Source of the DNA: Flavobacterium ginsenosidimutans
GTDB taxonomy: Bacteria > Bacteroidota > Bacteroidia > Flavobacteriales > Flavobacteriaceae
Direction: 5' to 3'
NCBI RefSeq assembly: GCF_003254625.1
Contig: NZ_QJRJ01000073.1
Location: 180,246-244,245, forward strand
DNA: 64,000 nucleotides
Shown here: positions 42,250 to 52,198 of the stretch, one piece after another
Position numbering within the stretch: position 1 is the first letter of the stretch
How the letters are laid out: every line of letters begins with the position of its first letter
Position numbers and translations under genes: made by a program
Notes under the pieces: model-generated
Seen by the model: the letters and a program-made list of their open reading frames with translations, nothing else
The model's database searches: none
Told to the model about the DNA's origin: nothing

Positions 42250-43443
42250 ATGAAAAAACTTTACTTTTTATTTTTTTTCTGTTCTGTTCTACTGCATTCT
42301 CAAGAACGTTATTTTCTAAATTCAGACACAAGACTTTATACTTCACCAAATTCATCTGCTGATTTTTTAGGCTATTTTAAATATGGAGCAGAAGTTCGAA
42401 TGTTATCTGAAAATCAAAACGGCTGGTACAAAATACAAGCTGATAATTTGAATGAAGGCTATGTTCAAGAGAAATTTGTAGCCAAAAGTTTGAATGCGAA
42501 AGATGTAAAAATTAAAGATTCTAAAAATCCAATTATTGAAGGCGGTGATGCCTATTATGGCGGAAATCACCTTTTTATTCTCGCTGCCGGATTGAAAGCG
42601 AGAGCTTTACCCGATAAAAATTCAAAAATTAGAGAAATCCTATTTACTGGAGATCCTGTTGCTGTAAATTATATTCCTTTAAATCCTGATGAATGGGTAA
42701 ATATCAACGGTAGTTTTACAGAAGAATATGCAAAATATACGCTAAGAAAATTTCTTGGCCCAAGACCTAATTTTGATGCCTTACTAAAAGATTTTGATAA
42801 ACTAGACACAAACAATCTAACTGAACGAAAAACAGTAAGTGAGCGAATTGTAGAATTGGCTTGGAACAGCGATTATTCTTCGTTAATCCCTGCTTATCAG
42901 CGATATTATGAAGTTGTCAAACAAATCAACGATCCAAAATTAATTGCTGAAACCGAATTAAATATGGCTTTGGCGAAAGCTTTGGCAAACCATAAATTAC
43001 CAGAACAGATTATTGCATTTTCTCAAAAATCATATTATTCTTTAAAAGGTTTTAAAACAAAATCAGTTACTATTTCACAGACCGATTTGATTAAGATAAT
43101 GGGAAATCCAACCAAGAAAAATCAAATTTCAGACGAATGCGGAATATATTTAAGTGATTTATTTTATTACTATCCCGACTTGGAAGTATCTGTAGATGAA
43201 AAACAAAATAAAGGCGAAATCATTAAAGTTTTTATTAATGAAAACAATAAATTCATTCTAAACTCAAACGCAATTTTAGATCATACGCTGTCTGAAAAAG
43301 CTTTCATAGAAAAATATGGAACGTATATTGAAGCTTCTCTAAAATCACCTCATAATTACACTATCGTAATGGAAGACAGTCAATTTCGCTTAGAATTTAA
43401 GGACGGAAAAATATATTCTGTCGAAATATTCTATTATTGCTGA
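42250..43443 (+). CDS. Exported SH3-like domain protein
   Basis: This 397-residue protein has a signal peptide (about 1-17, LLHSQ). Two bacterial SH3-like regions follow: YFLNSDTRLYTSPNSSADFL to GYVQEKFV (about 20-75), and GLKARALPDKNSKIREILFT to WVNINGS (about 115-155). The remaining 240 residues are mixed helix and strand without a known motif. SH3b domains often bind cell-wall peptides, so a periplasmic structural or sensory role is plausible but unproven. Confidence 0.75.
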   Translation: MKKLYFLFFFCSVLLHSQERYFLNSDTRLYTSPNSSADFLGYFKYGAEVRMLSENQNGWYKIQADNLNEGYVQEKFVAKSLNAKDVKIKDSKNPIIEGGDAYYGGNHLFILAAGLKARALPDKNSKIREILFTGDPVAVNYIPLNPDEWVNINGSFTEEYAKYTLRKFLGPRPNFDALLKDFDKLDTNNLTERKTVSERIVELAWNSDYSSLIPAYQRYYEVVKQINDPKLIAETELNMALAKALANHKLPEQIIAFSQKSYYSLKGFKTKSVTISQTDLIKIMGNPTKKNQISDECGIYLSDLFYYYPDLEVSVDEKQNKGEIIKVFINENNKFILNSNAILDHTLSEKAFIEKYGTYIEASLKSPHNYTIVMEDSQFRLEFKDGKIYSVEIFYYC

Positions 43444-43494
43444 TTCCCATTTTACAATTATTCAATACTTTTACAATATCAAAAAAACAATAAA

Positions 43495-44313
43495 ATGTCA
43501 GTAGCAAAAAAAGATTATAAAAGAATCACAACAAAGTCATTAATTGAAATGAAAAGCAACGGAGAAAAAATCTCTATGCTTACTGCGTACGATTATACAA
43601 TGGCGAAAATTGTTGACACTGCAGGTGTTGACGTAATTTTAGTTGGTGATTCGGCATCAAACGTAATGGCTGGTCACGAAACGACTCTTCCAATTACTTT
43701 AGATCAAATGATTTATCATGCTTCTTCTGTAGTTCGCGCTGTAGAAAGAGGTTTGGTTGTGGTTGACTTGCCTTTTGGAAGCTACCAATCTGATCCTAAA
43801 GAAGCTTTACGTTCTGCTATTAGAATTATGAAAGAAAGCGGCGGACACGCAGTAAAACTAGAAGGCGGAAAAGAAATTAAAGAATCAATCAAAAAAATAT
43901 TACATGCTGGAATTCCAGTTATGGGGCATTTAGGTTTAACGCCTCAATCTATCTACAAATTCGGAACTTACAGCGTTCGTGCAAAAGAAGAAGAAGAAGC
44001 TGAAAAATTGATTGAAGATGCTCAAATGCTTGAAAAAGTTGGATGTTTTGCAGTAGTTTTGGAAAAAATCCCAGCAGACCTTGCTAAAAAAGTTGCAGAA
44101 AGTATTTCTATTCCTGTAATCGGAATTGGAGCTGGAGGCGGAGTTGACGGACAAGTTTTAGTAATCCACGATATGTTGGGAATGAATAATGAATTCAGTC
44201 CACGTTTCTTACGTCGCTACTTAAATCTTTACGAAGAAATGACTAAAGCAATCGGACAATATGCTGCAGATGTTAAGTCTAGTGATTTCCCGAACGAAAA
44301 AGAACAATATTAA
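43495..44313 (+). CDS. panB: 3-methyl-2-oxobutanoate hydroxymethyltransferase
   Basis: This 272-residue enzyme adds a hydroxymethyl group to 2-oxoisovalerate to form ketopantoate in pantothenate synthesis. Metal and substrate residues are in place: D52 (VGDSASNV), D91 (VDLPFGSY), E123 (KLEGG) and the catalytic E190 (VLEKIPA). The spacing matches the family. The stop TAA is followed after one base by the left arm of the inverted repeat that brackets the four-helix-bundle gene. Confidence 0.97.
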   Translation: MSVAKKDYKRITTKSLIEMKSNGEKISMLTAYDYTMAKIVDTAGVDVILVGDSASNVMAGHETTLPITLDQMIYHASSVVRAVERGLVVVDLPFGSYQSDPKEALRSAIRIMKESGGHAVKLEGGKEIKESIKKILHAGIPVMGHLGLTPQSIYKFGTYSVRAKEEEEAEKLIEDAQMLEKVGCFAVVLEKIPADLAKKVAESISIPVIGIGAGGGVDGQVLVIHDMLGMNNEFSPRFLRRYLNLYEEMTKAIGQYAADVKSSDFPNEKEQY

Positions 44314-44314
44314 G

Positions 44315-44857
44315 ATTAGACTAGCTTAGATTTTAGACTGACTTAGACTTCTTAGACTTTGTGTTGTAAAATTATTTAAAACATAAACTGGGAAGTCTAG
44401 AATTAAAATTTTTAAGCTATTGCCAAAAAACATTATTTTAAAAAATGCATCAATTTAAAGAGTTGTTAATTTGGAAAAAAAGCAGATCGTTTTGTTCCAA
44501 AATTTATTCTATAACAGCTACATTTCCAAGTGAAGAAAAGTTCGGAATAATAAATCAGTTAAGAAGAGCTGCTGTATCTATTCCTTCAAATATCGCAGAA
44601 GGATCTTCAAGGAATTCAAATAAAGATTTCGCTCGATTTTTAGAAATTGCTATTGGATCAGCATATGAAGTTGAAACACAACTATTAATATCATCTGATT
44701 TAGGATTCATAAATGAAGCAAATACATTTGAATTAATTAATTTACTTGAAGAAATTACTAAAATGACATCAAGATTTAGAGCGACTTTACTATAAAAAAA
44801 AGTATTAAGTTAACATCTAAGAAGTCTAAGTCAGTCTAAAATCTAAGCCAGTCTAAT
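44315..44857. mobile_element. Inverted-repeat cassette carrying a four-helix-bundle (IVP) gene
   Basis: The left arm at 44315-44352 is the reverse complement of the right arm at 44820-44857, with one mismatch in 38. The arms consist of repeated TTAGACT/CTTAGA words. The cassette runs from the first base after the panB stop region to the base just before the next ATG, so it fills the entire gap. It contains one gene, the 23S-IVP-type protein at 44445. There are no transposase, target-site duplication or end motifs that I can see. Calling it mobile is an inference from its boundaries and from the known behaviour of IVP elements in 23S rRNA. Confidence 0.6.
44445..44795 (+). CDS. Four-helix-bundle protein (23S rRNA intervening-sequence protein family)
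   Basis: This 116-residue all-helical protein has the family signature: YSITATFPSEEKFGIINQLRRAA, then VSIPSNIAEGSSR, KDFARFLEIAIGSAYEVETQL and SSDLGFINE. The family (PF05635, S23/IVP) was found as the protein encoded by intervening sequences inside 23S rRNA genes, and related bundles accompany diversity-generating retroelements. No reverse transcriptase or rRNA gene is nearby. Here it lies inside a 38-bp inverted-repeat cassette between panB and an RluA-type synthase. Its molecular role is unknown, and nucleic-acid binding is suspected for relatives. Confidence 0.93.
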   Translation: MHQFKELLIWKKSRSFCSKIYSITATFPSEEKFGIINQLRRAAVSIPSNIAEGSSRNSNKDFARFLEIAIGSAYEVETQLLISSDLGFINEANTFELINLLEEITKMTSRFRATLL

Positions 44858-45547
44858 ATGAAAATTATTTCAGATAAAAATAATCTCCAAATTTTACACG
44901 AAGACAATCACATAATTGTGATTAACAAACGTGTGGGTGATATTGTACAAGGTGATAAAACTGGCGACAAACCTCTTTCTGATATTGTAAAAGAATACAT
45001 TAAAGAAAAGTACAATAAACCTGGAGATGTTTTTTTAGGCGTAATTCATCGTTTGGATCGACCTACAACTGGAATTGTGGTTTTTGCTCGAACTAGCAAA
45101 GCTTTATCTCGAATGAATGAATTGTTTAGTAATCGTGAAACTAAAAAAACGTATTGGGCCGTTGTAAAAAATAAACCAAAAGAAGCAAAAGCTAAATTGG
45201 TTCATTATTTAAAAAGAAACGAAAAAAATAATACTTCAAAAGCGCATTCAAAAGAAGTTCCAGACAGCAAATTGGCGAGTTTGGATTATACTATAATTAA
45301 AGAACTTCAAAATTATACGGCGTTGGAAATCAATTTACATACAGGTCGTCATCATCAAATTCGTGCTCAGCTAACTGCAATTGGATCTCCAATCAAAGGT
45401 GATTTAAAATACGGCGCAGACCGAAGCAATCCAGATGGCGGAATTCATCTTCATGCTAGAAAACTGACTTTTGTACATCCTGTTTCGAAAGAAAACATTA
45501 CAATTATTGCTCCTACTCCAGACGATTCTATTTGGAATGCTGTATGA
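44858..45547 (+). CDS. RluA-family pseudouridine synthase
   Basis: This 229-residue enzyme has the hallmark HRLDRPTTGIVVFARTSKA with catalytic D67, plus the N-terminal ILHEDNHIIVINKRVGDIVQGD and LHTGRHHQIRAQLTAIGSPI. There is no S4 domain, so it belongs to the short RluA/TruC-like group that modifies rRNA or tRNA. The target base is not readable. The ATG directly abuts the right arm of the upstream inverted repeat (44820-44857), leaving no ordinary leader, so translation may depend on that hairpin. Confidence 0.92.
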   Translation: MKIISDKNNLQILHEDNHIIVINKRVGDIVQGDKTGDKPLSDIVKEYIKEKYNKPGDVFLGVIHRLDRPTTGIVVFARTSKALSRMNELFSNRETKKTYWAVVKNKPKEAKAKLVHYLKRNEKNNTSKAHSKEVPDSKLASLDYTIIKELQNYTALEINLHTGRHHQIRAQLTAIGSPIKGDLKYGADRSNPDGGIHLHARKLTFVHPVSKENITIIAPTPDDSIWNAV

Positions 45548-45623
45548 TTTTTATGATTTAATTGTTAATTTTTTAAATTTTATCGATTAACTTGCAGGGA
45601 GTAAAAAACAAGCTAATCGAAAA

Positions 45624-46952
45624 ATGGACTTTAAAAGCGACATCGGATATCGAAAAGAAACTCTAAAAAAGTTATTGTATAATATTCAGAAAAGCGAAGA
45701 TTTGATTGTAAAAGCTTTGTATGATGACTTTAAAAAACCAGAGTTTGAAGCTGTTTTAACCGAAACGAATTACGTTATTTCGGAACTTAAAGATGTTATT
45801 AAAAACATCACTAAATGGGCGAAACCAAAACGTGTTTTTCCATCAATTCTTAATTTTCCTTCTTCCGATTATATTCATAAAGAACCTTATGGCGATGTAT
45901 TAATTATCGCTCCCTGGAACTACCCTTTTCAACTTGCTTTATGTCCGCTTGTTGCTGCTGTTGCCGCTGGAAACCGAGTTGTTTTAAAACCGTCTGAACT
46001 TACTCCGCACACATCGGCAATAATTGCTAAAATCATAGAAAAAACTTTTCATATCAATCATGTAGAAGTTTTTGAAGGTGGTGTCGAAGTTTCTAATAAA
46101 TTATTGGAAAAACGTTGGGATTACATCTTTTTTACTGGAAGTGTCGCTGTCGGTAAAATCGTTGCTAAAGCCGCAGCTGAAAATTTAACTCCTGTAACTT
46201 TAGAATTAGGCGGAAAAAATCCATGTATTGTTGATGAAACCGCCAATTTAAAACTGGCAGCCAAACGTATTGTCTGGGGAAAATTTATCAACGCAGGCCA
46301 GACTTGCATTGCACCAGATTATATTCTGATTCAGAAAAACATGAAGGTTAATTTTATTTCTTATTTAATAGAAGAAATCATAAAAGCCTACGGAAAAAAA
46401 ATAGACAAATCACCTGATTTTGCGAGAATTATAAATACAAAAAATTGGTATCGATTAACCAATATGATTCAAAATGAACATATTATATTTGGCGGAGAAA
46501 GTGATGCCAATAAACTTTATATTGCTCCTACTCTTCTTGAAGAGCCAGATTTGGATAGCGCTGTTATGAAAGAAGAAATCTTTGGACCAATCCTGCCGAT
46601 TCTTGTTTATGAAAATGAAAACGACATAGAAAAGGTCGTAAGCCGTTATGAGAAACCTCTTTCATTTTACATTTTTAGCGAAAATAATTCATTTGCCCAG
46701 AAATTAATTTCGAAATACTCTTTTGGAGGCGGGTGTATCAACGATACAGTTGTTCATTTTTCTAATAACAGACTGCCTTTTGGCGGTGTTGGACACAGTG
46801 GAATCGGTGCTTATCATGGCAAACGCAGCTTCGATACTTTTTCTCATCACAAACCAATTGTAAAAAAAGGTAATTGGCTTGATTTACCTATGCGTTATGC
46901 GCCATACAAAGACAAATTAGCTTCAATAAAACGAATTTTAGACTGGCTTTAA
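45624..46952 (+). CDS. Aldehyde dehydrogenase family protein
   Basis: This 442-residue NAD(P)-dependent dehydrogenase has E194 in TLELGGKNPC and nucleophile C228 in FINAGQTCIAPDY, with the NAD-binding APWNYPFQLALCPLVAAVAAGN and the C-terminal FGGVGHSGIGAYHGKRSFDTFSHHK. The latter is typical of the class 3 / fatty-aldehyde branch. It oxidises medium- to long-chain or aromatic aldehydes. The C-terminus is near the length of ALDH3-type enzymes. Confidence 0.93.
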   Translation: MDFKSDIGYRKETLKKLLYNIQKSEDLIVKALYDDFKKPEFEAVLTETNYVISELKDVIKNITKWAKPKRVFPSILNFPSSDYIHKEPYGDVLIIAPWNYPFQLALCPLVAAVAAGNRVVLKPSELTPHTSAIIAKIIEKTFHINHVEVFEGGVEVSNKLLEKRWDYIFFTGSVAVGKIVAKAAAENLTPVTLELGGKNPCIVDETANLKLAAKRIVWGKFINAGQTCIAPDYILIQKNMKVNFISYLIEEIIKAYGKKIDKSPDFARIINTKNWYRLTNMIQNEHIIFGGESDANKLYIAPTLLEEPDLDSAVMKEEIFGPILPILVYENENDIEKVVSRYEKPLSFYIFSENNSFAQKLISKYSFGGGCINDTVVHFSNNRLPFGGVGHSGIGAYHGKRSFDTFSHHKPIVKKGNWLDLPMRYAPYKDKLASIKRILDWL

Positions 46953-47072
46953 ATCAGTTAAAAACATTTCGCAATGTTTTATAGATTTTGATACGGAATT
47001 GATTAAAAATATTATATTTACGTCAAGATACTTATCAAATATTACAAGTCTATAAAACAACTTTACGCAAAA

Positions 47073-47870
47073 ATGAAATCGACACTTAACCAAATTGAGG
47101 ACATCAAAAAGAATGGCTATTCCCTTGATTTTGCTACAGTTTTTAATCATGCCTTCGAAAACTATAAAAAAATAGCACTTTATTCTGGACTTATTATCTT
47201 AGTCTTTTCTATTATTGCTTGTATCGCTATTATTGGAGTAGCGGTTGCTTTTTATGGTGTTCAAGTTATGACTAAAGATTTTATTGAGAACTTCGAAAAT
47301 CAACAATTCACTGCGATTGAGCTTGTAATACAAACCGTTTCTGTTTCTGTACTTGCAGGAATTACAGCTCCTTTTGGCGCAGGTTTTTTGAAAATGGCAG
47401 ATTCTGCAGATAAAGATGTTGAATTTAATGTTTCAACTATTTTTAGTTATTATACATCTCCTTATTTTGGACAGATTTTCGTTGCGGCTTTTATTCCTGC
47501 ACTTTTAGGAACAGCCCTTGCTAATTTGATTGAGAGTTTAAACATTGTATTTGTAGGGAATGTAATTTCTTTTATGGTTTCTTATTTCATGTTTTTATCA
47601 ATTCCTTTGATCGTTTTCGGAAACCTGAGAGCTATCGATGCTATAAAATCAAGTATTATTATTGTTACTAAAAATCCGCTTAACATATTTGCATTTTTTA
47701 TTATAGGTTTTATTGGCTCTATGGTTGGCTTTATTGCCTGCTGTGTAGGAGTTATTTTTACTGTTGTTTTCAATAGTTCTATGATTTATGCAACTTATTT
47801 TGCGATTTTTGGAACAGAATCAGAAGATGAAGATTCAATTGATTCAATTGGAAGATACAATGTAGATTAA
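47073..47870 (+). CDS. Polytopic membrane protein of unknown function
   Basis: This 265-residue protein has a short charged cytosolic start and then five or six hydrophobic segments (about 32-60, 85-115, 130-155, 160-185, 205-230 and 230-255). It resembles small multi-helix membrane families with a DUF975-like pattern, but no motif settles the assignment. The hybrid kinase gene begins 89 bp downstream. Confidence 0.7.
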   Translation: MKSTLNQIEDIKKNGYSLDFATVFNHAFENYKKIALYSGLIILVFSIIACIAIIGVAVAFYGVQVMTKDFIENFENQQFTAIELVIQTVSVSVLAGITAPFGAGFLKMADSADKDVEFNVSTIFSYYTSPYFGQIFVAAFIPALLGTALANLIESLNIVFVGNVISFMVSYFMFLSIPLIVFGNLRAIDAIKSSIIIVTKNPLNIFAFFIIGFIGSMVGFIACCVGVIFTVVFNSSMIYATYFAIFGTESEDEDSIDSIGRYNVD

Positions 47871-47959
47871 AATCGAAAATTCTTAATTTCAGAGAACCTA
47901 ACCACTTCTTTTAAGAATTTTCAAAAAGCTATTTACTAAACCAACATACCCCAAATTCT

Positions 47960-50900
47960 ATGGCCGCAGACTATAGTTTTTTCAAATCGGTTATTTCGGG
48001 AATTTCCTATTTTGGAAGCGCCTTTGAATCAATCATGACTGGTTGGTATGTGTTTAATTCGGACATTATTTTTTACAATAATTCTAAACTTATTGTATTA
48101 GGATTATCGCTCTTTGCATTTCTTTCGCTGTTAGTTTATCAGTTTTTTAGAATTAAAGCTAAAATTGGTTATTTCATCGAAAAAAAGAAAGAACAAGATA
48201 CCATAAGCAGAGAATATCAGCTTTATATTTTATTTTTTGGAATTGCAGTAATTCTGATTGAAATCATCAATGAAATTTTCAAAATTAGACCTAAAAGTCT
48301 TTTAGTGCTAAATGTTTCTATTGGTATATCTGTACTTGTTATTTATGCAATTACCGATAAAATAAAGTGGCTGCGAGATCATATTCAGCAGATTTTCATC
48401 TCCTGCTTTTTCATTTACATGAGCTATGTTGCTTACAATATTGTAGCCCTAGCCAGTGATGTTGTCCCGATTATTGTTTTTCTAATTTCTTTTTTCTTTT
48501 CGTACAGCATACTTAAACCAATCAAAATCTATTGGTTCTTTGTTGCTTTAACTTTTACTTTTTTAATTGTTACGGTAGCTTTTCAGCTCATTCCTATAAA
48601 ATCTTCAATTTTACTGATAAACTTCTGCATTCTTATTTTCATTATAAATCAGGTAAAATATGCCGTTTTATTAAACAATCGAGACAATTTTAGGTTTGCA
48701 AGTGAAATTGTTCATAAAGGAAATTCGTTAACAATTGCATCCAATCAAAAAGGAGAAATACTGTTTTGCAGTGAAACCATAATTCCCATCTTAGGTTATC
48801 AGCCCGAACAAGTTATGGGATTAAAATTTTGGGAACTGACACAAGATTCTGAATTTGCAAAAAAATTAAATCCTGTCAAAAATCACGAAAATAAGCTTTA
48901 CATTAGAAAATTAAAAACCGTAAATGGTGATTACAAATACATTCAATGGAAAGACAAAAAATTTTCAGATGATTTAATTATCAGTATCGGGCAAGATGTT
49001 ACAGAACAAATCCTTGTTCAGGATCAATACAAAAATCTAATTCAAACTGCAACCGATATCATTTTCGAAATTGATGCTGAAGGCCATTTTACATTCATAA
49101 ATGAATTTGGAATCGCAATTCTTGGTTACGCAGAAAATGAAATTATCGGAAAACATTATTCTAATTTTATTCACGAACATTACATCAAAAGCGCTGTTGA
49201 TTTCTACGAAAATCTGGTACTTAATGAAAACAATTATCCAATAATTGAAATTCCTATTTTAAAGAAAAACGGAGAAGAAATATGGGTTTCACAAAAGATT
49301 ATTGTTCGTAAAAATGATTCAGGATTAACAGCAGGATTCTCTGGAATTGCAAGGGATATTACTGAAAAGAAAAATATTGAAAACGAGAAAAAAAGACGTC
49401 TCAAAAAAATCGAAGCTTATAATAATTCGACCAAAAAATTATCAACGACCGATTTCAGCAGATACGACAAACTTAATACTGTAATTGATTTAATTCTTAA
49501 AGAAGCTTCTATAATTAGTCATGCCAACCGCGTAAGTTTCTGGAAATATCACAAAGATTTAATCACCTGTAAAAACCTTTTTAGTCTTGACAATCAAAAC
49601 TTAAGCGATAAAAACATTTTAAATAAAGAATCTTATCCTATTTATTTTGAAACGTTAAGCAACAAAGCCATTATCAATGCACCAGATGTATTCAATAAAT
49701 TAGAAACATCTGAATTTCAAAAGCTTTACTTTACAAAAAATAATATTAAGTCAATGCTAGATGTTCCAATTTTCTTGAGCGGACAATTGGCTGGAGTAGT
49801 TTGTTTTGAAAGCACCGAGCAAAAACGCGAATGGGATAATGAAGACATCAATTATGCGAGAACTATTTCAGATGTTATTTCGCTTGCCATTTCGTCTCAA
49901 ATGCGTTTGGAAGCAGAAAGAAAATTAGAATTTAAAAGTCAGCTTTTATCTGCACTTTCATCTTGTACTGAAAAATTCCTGTTGAGCAAAACAACGCATC
50001 AAATGTTTCAGGAAACGTATAATATCATTGGAAAAGCTGCAAAAGTGGATCATATGTATTATTACGAAAAAGACCCAATTTATAATACGGTCAGTCAAAA
50101 ATACAAATGGTCTCGTGAAGGTGTTACTCATCAAATCACGCCGCTGCGACATATGACTGAAGAAAATTTAAAGGAAATTTACGACGCGGCATCACAGAAA
50201 AAAATCTTAAATACATTAACTAAAAATTTAAAAGAAGGCTTTTTCAAAACACTTTTAATTGACAATGAAATCAAATCAATTTTAATTTTACCGCTTTACA
50301 TCAACGATATTTTTACTGGTTTTATTGGTTTTGACGATTGTACGAAAGAGAAAAAATGGTCTGAAGATGAAATCAATATTTTTCAGGTATTAGCCAATAA
50401 CATTTCTTCTGCCTTAGAAAGAAATCGAAATGAAAGTAAAATATTAGAAAGTGAAGAGAAATTCAAATTGATCGCAAACAATATTCCTGGAACGGTTTAT
50501 TTGTCGAAATTTGATGCTTTTTCTACTAAAATCTTCTTAAATGATGAAGTTTTAAATCTAACTGGATATTCGAAATCTGAATTTATCGAAAATAATCTCT
50601 CTTTTCTTTCGTTAATTCATCCTGATGACAAAGAAGAAGTCATCAATAACCAGATTGATAATTTACAAAAAGGAATGCCTTTGCATAATGTATATCGCAT
50701 TAGACGCAAATCCGGGGAGTTTATTTGGATAGAAGAATTTGGAGACGTAATTAAGAGAGATGATGAAATCGAATTTGTCGGCGGAATTTATTTTGATATA
50801 ACAAACAAAAAAGAAATTGAAGACGCCATAAAAGCCAAGCAATTAGCCGAAGCTGCCAACAAATCAAAATCTGATTTCTTGGCCAATATGTCTCACGAAA

Positions 50901-52012
50901 TCAGAACTCCGCTCAACGGAATTATTGGCTTCACGCATTTGCTTATGAAAACCGATTTAGAAGAGATTCAGGAAAAATATATGACAACTATAAATCAATC
51001 AGCACATTCGCTGCTTGAAATTATAAACGATATTTTAGATTTCTCTAAAATTGAAGCTGGAAAACTGGAACTCTTTATTGATCTTTATGATATTAAAAAA
51101 ATTCTAGCGCAAGTCTTCGATTTAATTGTTTACGAATCCAATCAAAAGAAATTAAGTCTAGAACTAAATATTGATCCTGATGTACCGAAATATATTTGGA
51201 CAGATATTGTCAGACTTAAACAAATTTTGATCAATCTGCTTTCAAATGCGGTTAAATTTACAAGTGAAGGTTCGATTAAACTAAATGTTTCGGTTTTAGA
51301 AAAGAAGAAAAATAATACTTGCTTAATTCGATTTGCAGTAATAGATACTGGAATTGGTATTTTAGAAAAAAATCAAAAGAAAATTTTCAAAGCATTTTCT
51401 CAGGAAGATAGTTCAACAACAAGAAAGTTTGGAGGTACAGGTTTAGGTTTAACTATTTCAAATCAGCTTCTCGCTTTAATGGAAAGCCGTTTGCAGCTTG
51501 AAAGTAAAATCGACGAAGGAAGTACTTTTTTCTTTGATTTAAATTTAAAAACTAGCCATCAAAGCATTAACGATAAATACAATGCCGAACTTAAAAGTTT
51601 AAATATCGAATTGGATTCTGAAGACGCAGAACCAAACGAAAACAATATTACATTTTTGATTGTTGAAGACAACAAAGTAAATATGCTTCTTCTCAAAACA
51701 ATTATTAAAAACCTTTATAATAATGCTTACATATACGAGTGCGAAAACGGATATGAAGCAATCCAACAATTCGAACAAATCAATCCGACGATTGTTTTCA
51801 TGGACATTCAAATGCCTATTATGAATGGTTATGAAACCGCAAAAGCAATTAGAAACACTACAAAAGGACGCGATGTCCCAATTATTGCTGTAACAGCTGG
51901 TGCAGAAAAAGATGAAAGAAACAAATGTATTTCTGCTGGAATGGATGATTACATTTCGAAACCAATCATGAAAGGAACGGTAGAAGAAGCTTTAATTAAA
52001 TGGCTGGGATGA
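47960..52012 (+). CDS. Hybrid sensor histidine kinase with PAS, GAF and receiver domains
   Basis: This 1350-residue membrane kinase has an N-terminal block of about seven hydrophobic helices (residues 30-235), then PAS-like domains at about 245-350 and 355-475, GAF-like regions at about 500-660 and 670-820, and a further PAS at about 840-955. A HisKA domain (phospho-acceptor H979 in MSHEIRTPLNGIIGF) and HATPase_c (LINLLSNAVKFTSEG, GTGLGLTIS) follow. The C-terminal receiver has VEDNKVNMLL and phospho-acceptor D1282 in MDIQMPIMNG. No output regulator or Hpt gene is adjacent, so the phosphorelay partner is elsewhere. The stimulus is unknown. Confidence 0.92.
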   Translation: MAADYSFFKSVISGISYFGSAFESIMTGWYVFNSDIIFYNNSKLIVLGLSLFAFLSLLVYQFFRIKAKIGYFIEKKKEQDTISREYQLYILFFGIAVILIEIINEIFKIRPKSLLVLNVSIGISVLVIYAITDKIKWLRDHIQQIFISCFFIYMSYVAYNIVALASDVVPIIVFLISFFFSYSILKPIKIYWFFVALTFTFLIVTVAFQLIPIKSSILLINFCILIFIINQVKYAVLLNNRDNFRFASEIVHKGNSLTIASNQKGEILFCSETIIPILGYQPEQVMGLKFWELTQDSEFAKKLNPVKNHENKLYIRKLKTVNGDYKYIQWKDKKFSDDLIISIGQDVTEQILVQDQYKNLIQTATDIIFEIDAEGHFTFINEFGIAILGYAENEIIGKHYSNFIHEHYIKSAVDFYENLVLNENNYPIIEIPILKKNGEEIWVSQKIIVRKNDSGLTAGFSGIARDITEKKNIENEKKRRLKKIEAYNNSTKKLSTTDFSRYDKLNTVIDLILKEASIISHANRVSFWKYHKDLITCKNLFSLDNQNLSDKNILNKESYPIYFETLSNKAIINAPDVFNKLETSEFQKLYFTKNNIKSMLDVPIFLSGQLAGVVCFESTEQKREWDNEDINYARTISDVISLAISSQMRLEAERKLEFKSQLLSALSSCTEKFLLSKTTHQMFQETYNIIGKAAKVDHMYYYEKDPIYNTVSQKYKWSREGVTHQITPLRHMTEENLKEIYDAASQKKILNTLTKNLKEGFFKTLLIDNEIKSILILPLYINDIFTGFIGFDDCTKEKKWSEDEINIFQVLANNISSALERNRNESKILESEEKFKLIANNIPGTVYLSKFDAFSTKIFLNDEVLNLTGYSKSEFIENNLSFLSLIHPDDKEEVINNQIDNLQKGMPLHNVYRIRRKSGEFIWIEEFGDVIKRDDEIEFVGGIYFDITNKKEIEDAIKAKQLAEAANKSKSDFLANMSHEIRTPLNGIIGFTHLLMKTDLEEIQEKYMTTINQSAHSLLEIINDILDFSKIEAGKLELFIDLYDIKKILAQVFDLIVYESNQKKLSLELNIDPDVPKYIWTDIVRLKQILINLLSNAVKFTSEGSIKLNVSVLEKKKNNTCLIRFAVIDTGIGILEKNQKKIFKAFSQEDSSTTRKFGGTGLGLTISNQLLALMESRLQLESKIDEGSTFFFDLNLKTSHQSINDKYNAELKSLNIELDSEDAEPNENNITFLIVEDNKVNMLLLKTIIKNLYNNAYIYECENGYEAIQQFEQINPTIVFMDIQMPIMNGYETAKAIRNTTKGRDVPIIAVTAGAEKDERNKCISAGMDDYISKPIMKGTVEEALIKWLG

Positions 52013-52020
52013 TTTTATTA

Positions 52021-52084
52021 GTTTTCAGTCGCAGTCGCAGTTAGCAGTCTTGAACTAAACTCAACTGAGACTGTGACTGAAAAC
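52021..52084. repeat. Inverted repeat of CAGTC/GACTG words after the hybrid kinase gene
   Basis: GTTTTCAGTCGCAGTCGCAG starts at 52021; the 22-nt arm 52021-52042 matches the reverse complement of 52063-52084 at 20 of 22. The word is unlike that of the neighbouring spacers. There is no T run directly after it, so it is not a typical terminator. Confidence 0.78.
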
Positions 52085-52198
52085 CGAGACTATATCAAAA
52101 TCTTTTTGAAAACTTAAGTGTTCCAATTGTGAAATTTATCATAAAAAATCTATAAATTCGTATATCATTTTAGATAATAAGTTTAAAAACAATTCAAT

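Noticed and set aside
44445..44795. Accessory protein of a diversity-generating retroelement
   Set aside because: The four-helix-bundle fold fits Avd, but no reverse transcriptase, template repeat or variable target gene is present in the window.
44445..44795. A true 23S rRNA intervening sequence
   Set aside because: The flanking genes are panB and a pseudouridine synthase, and no rRNA sequence is present on either side.
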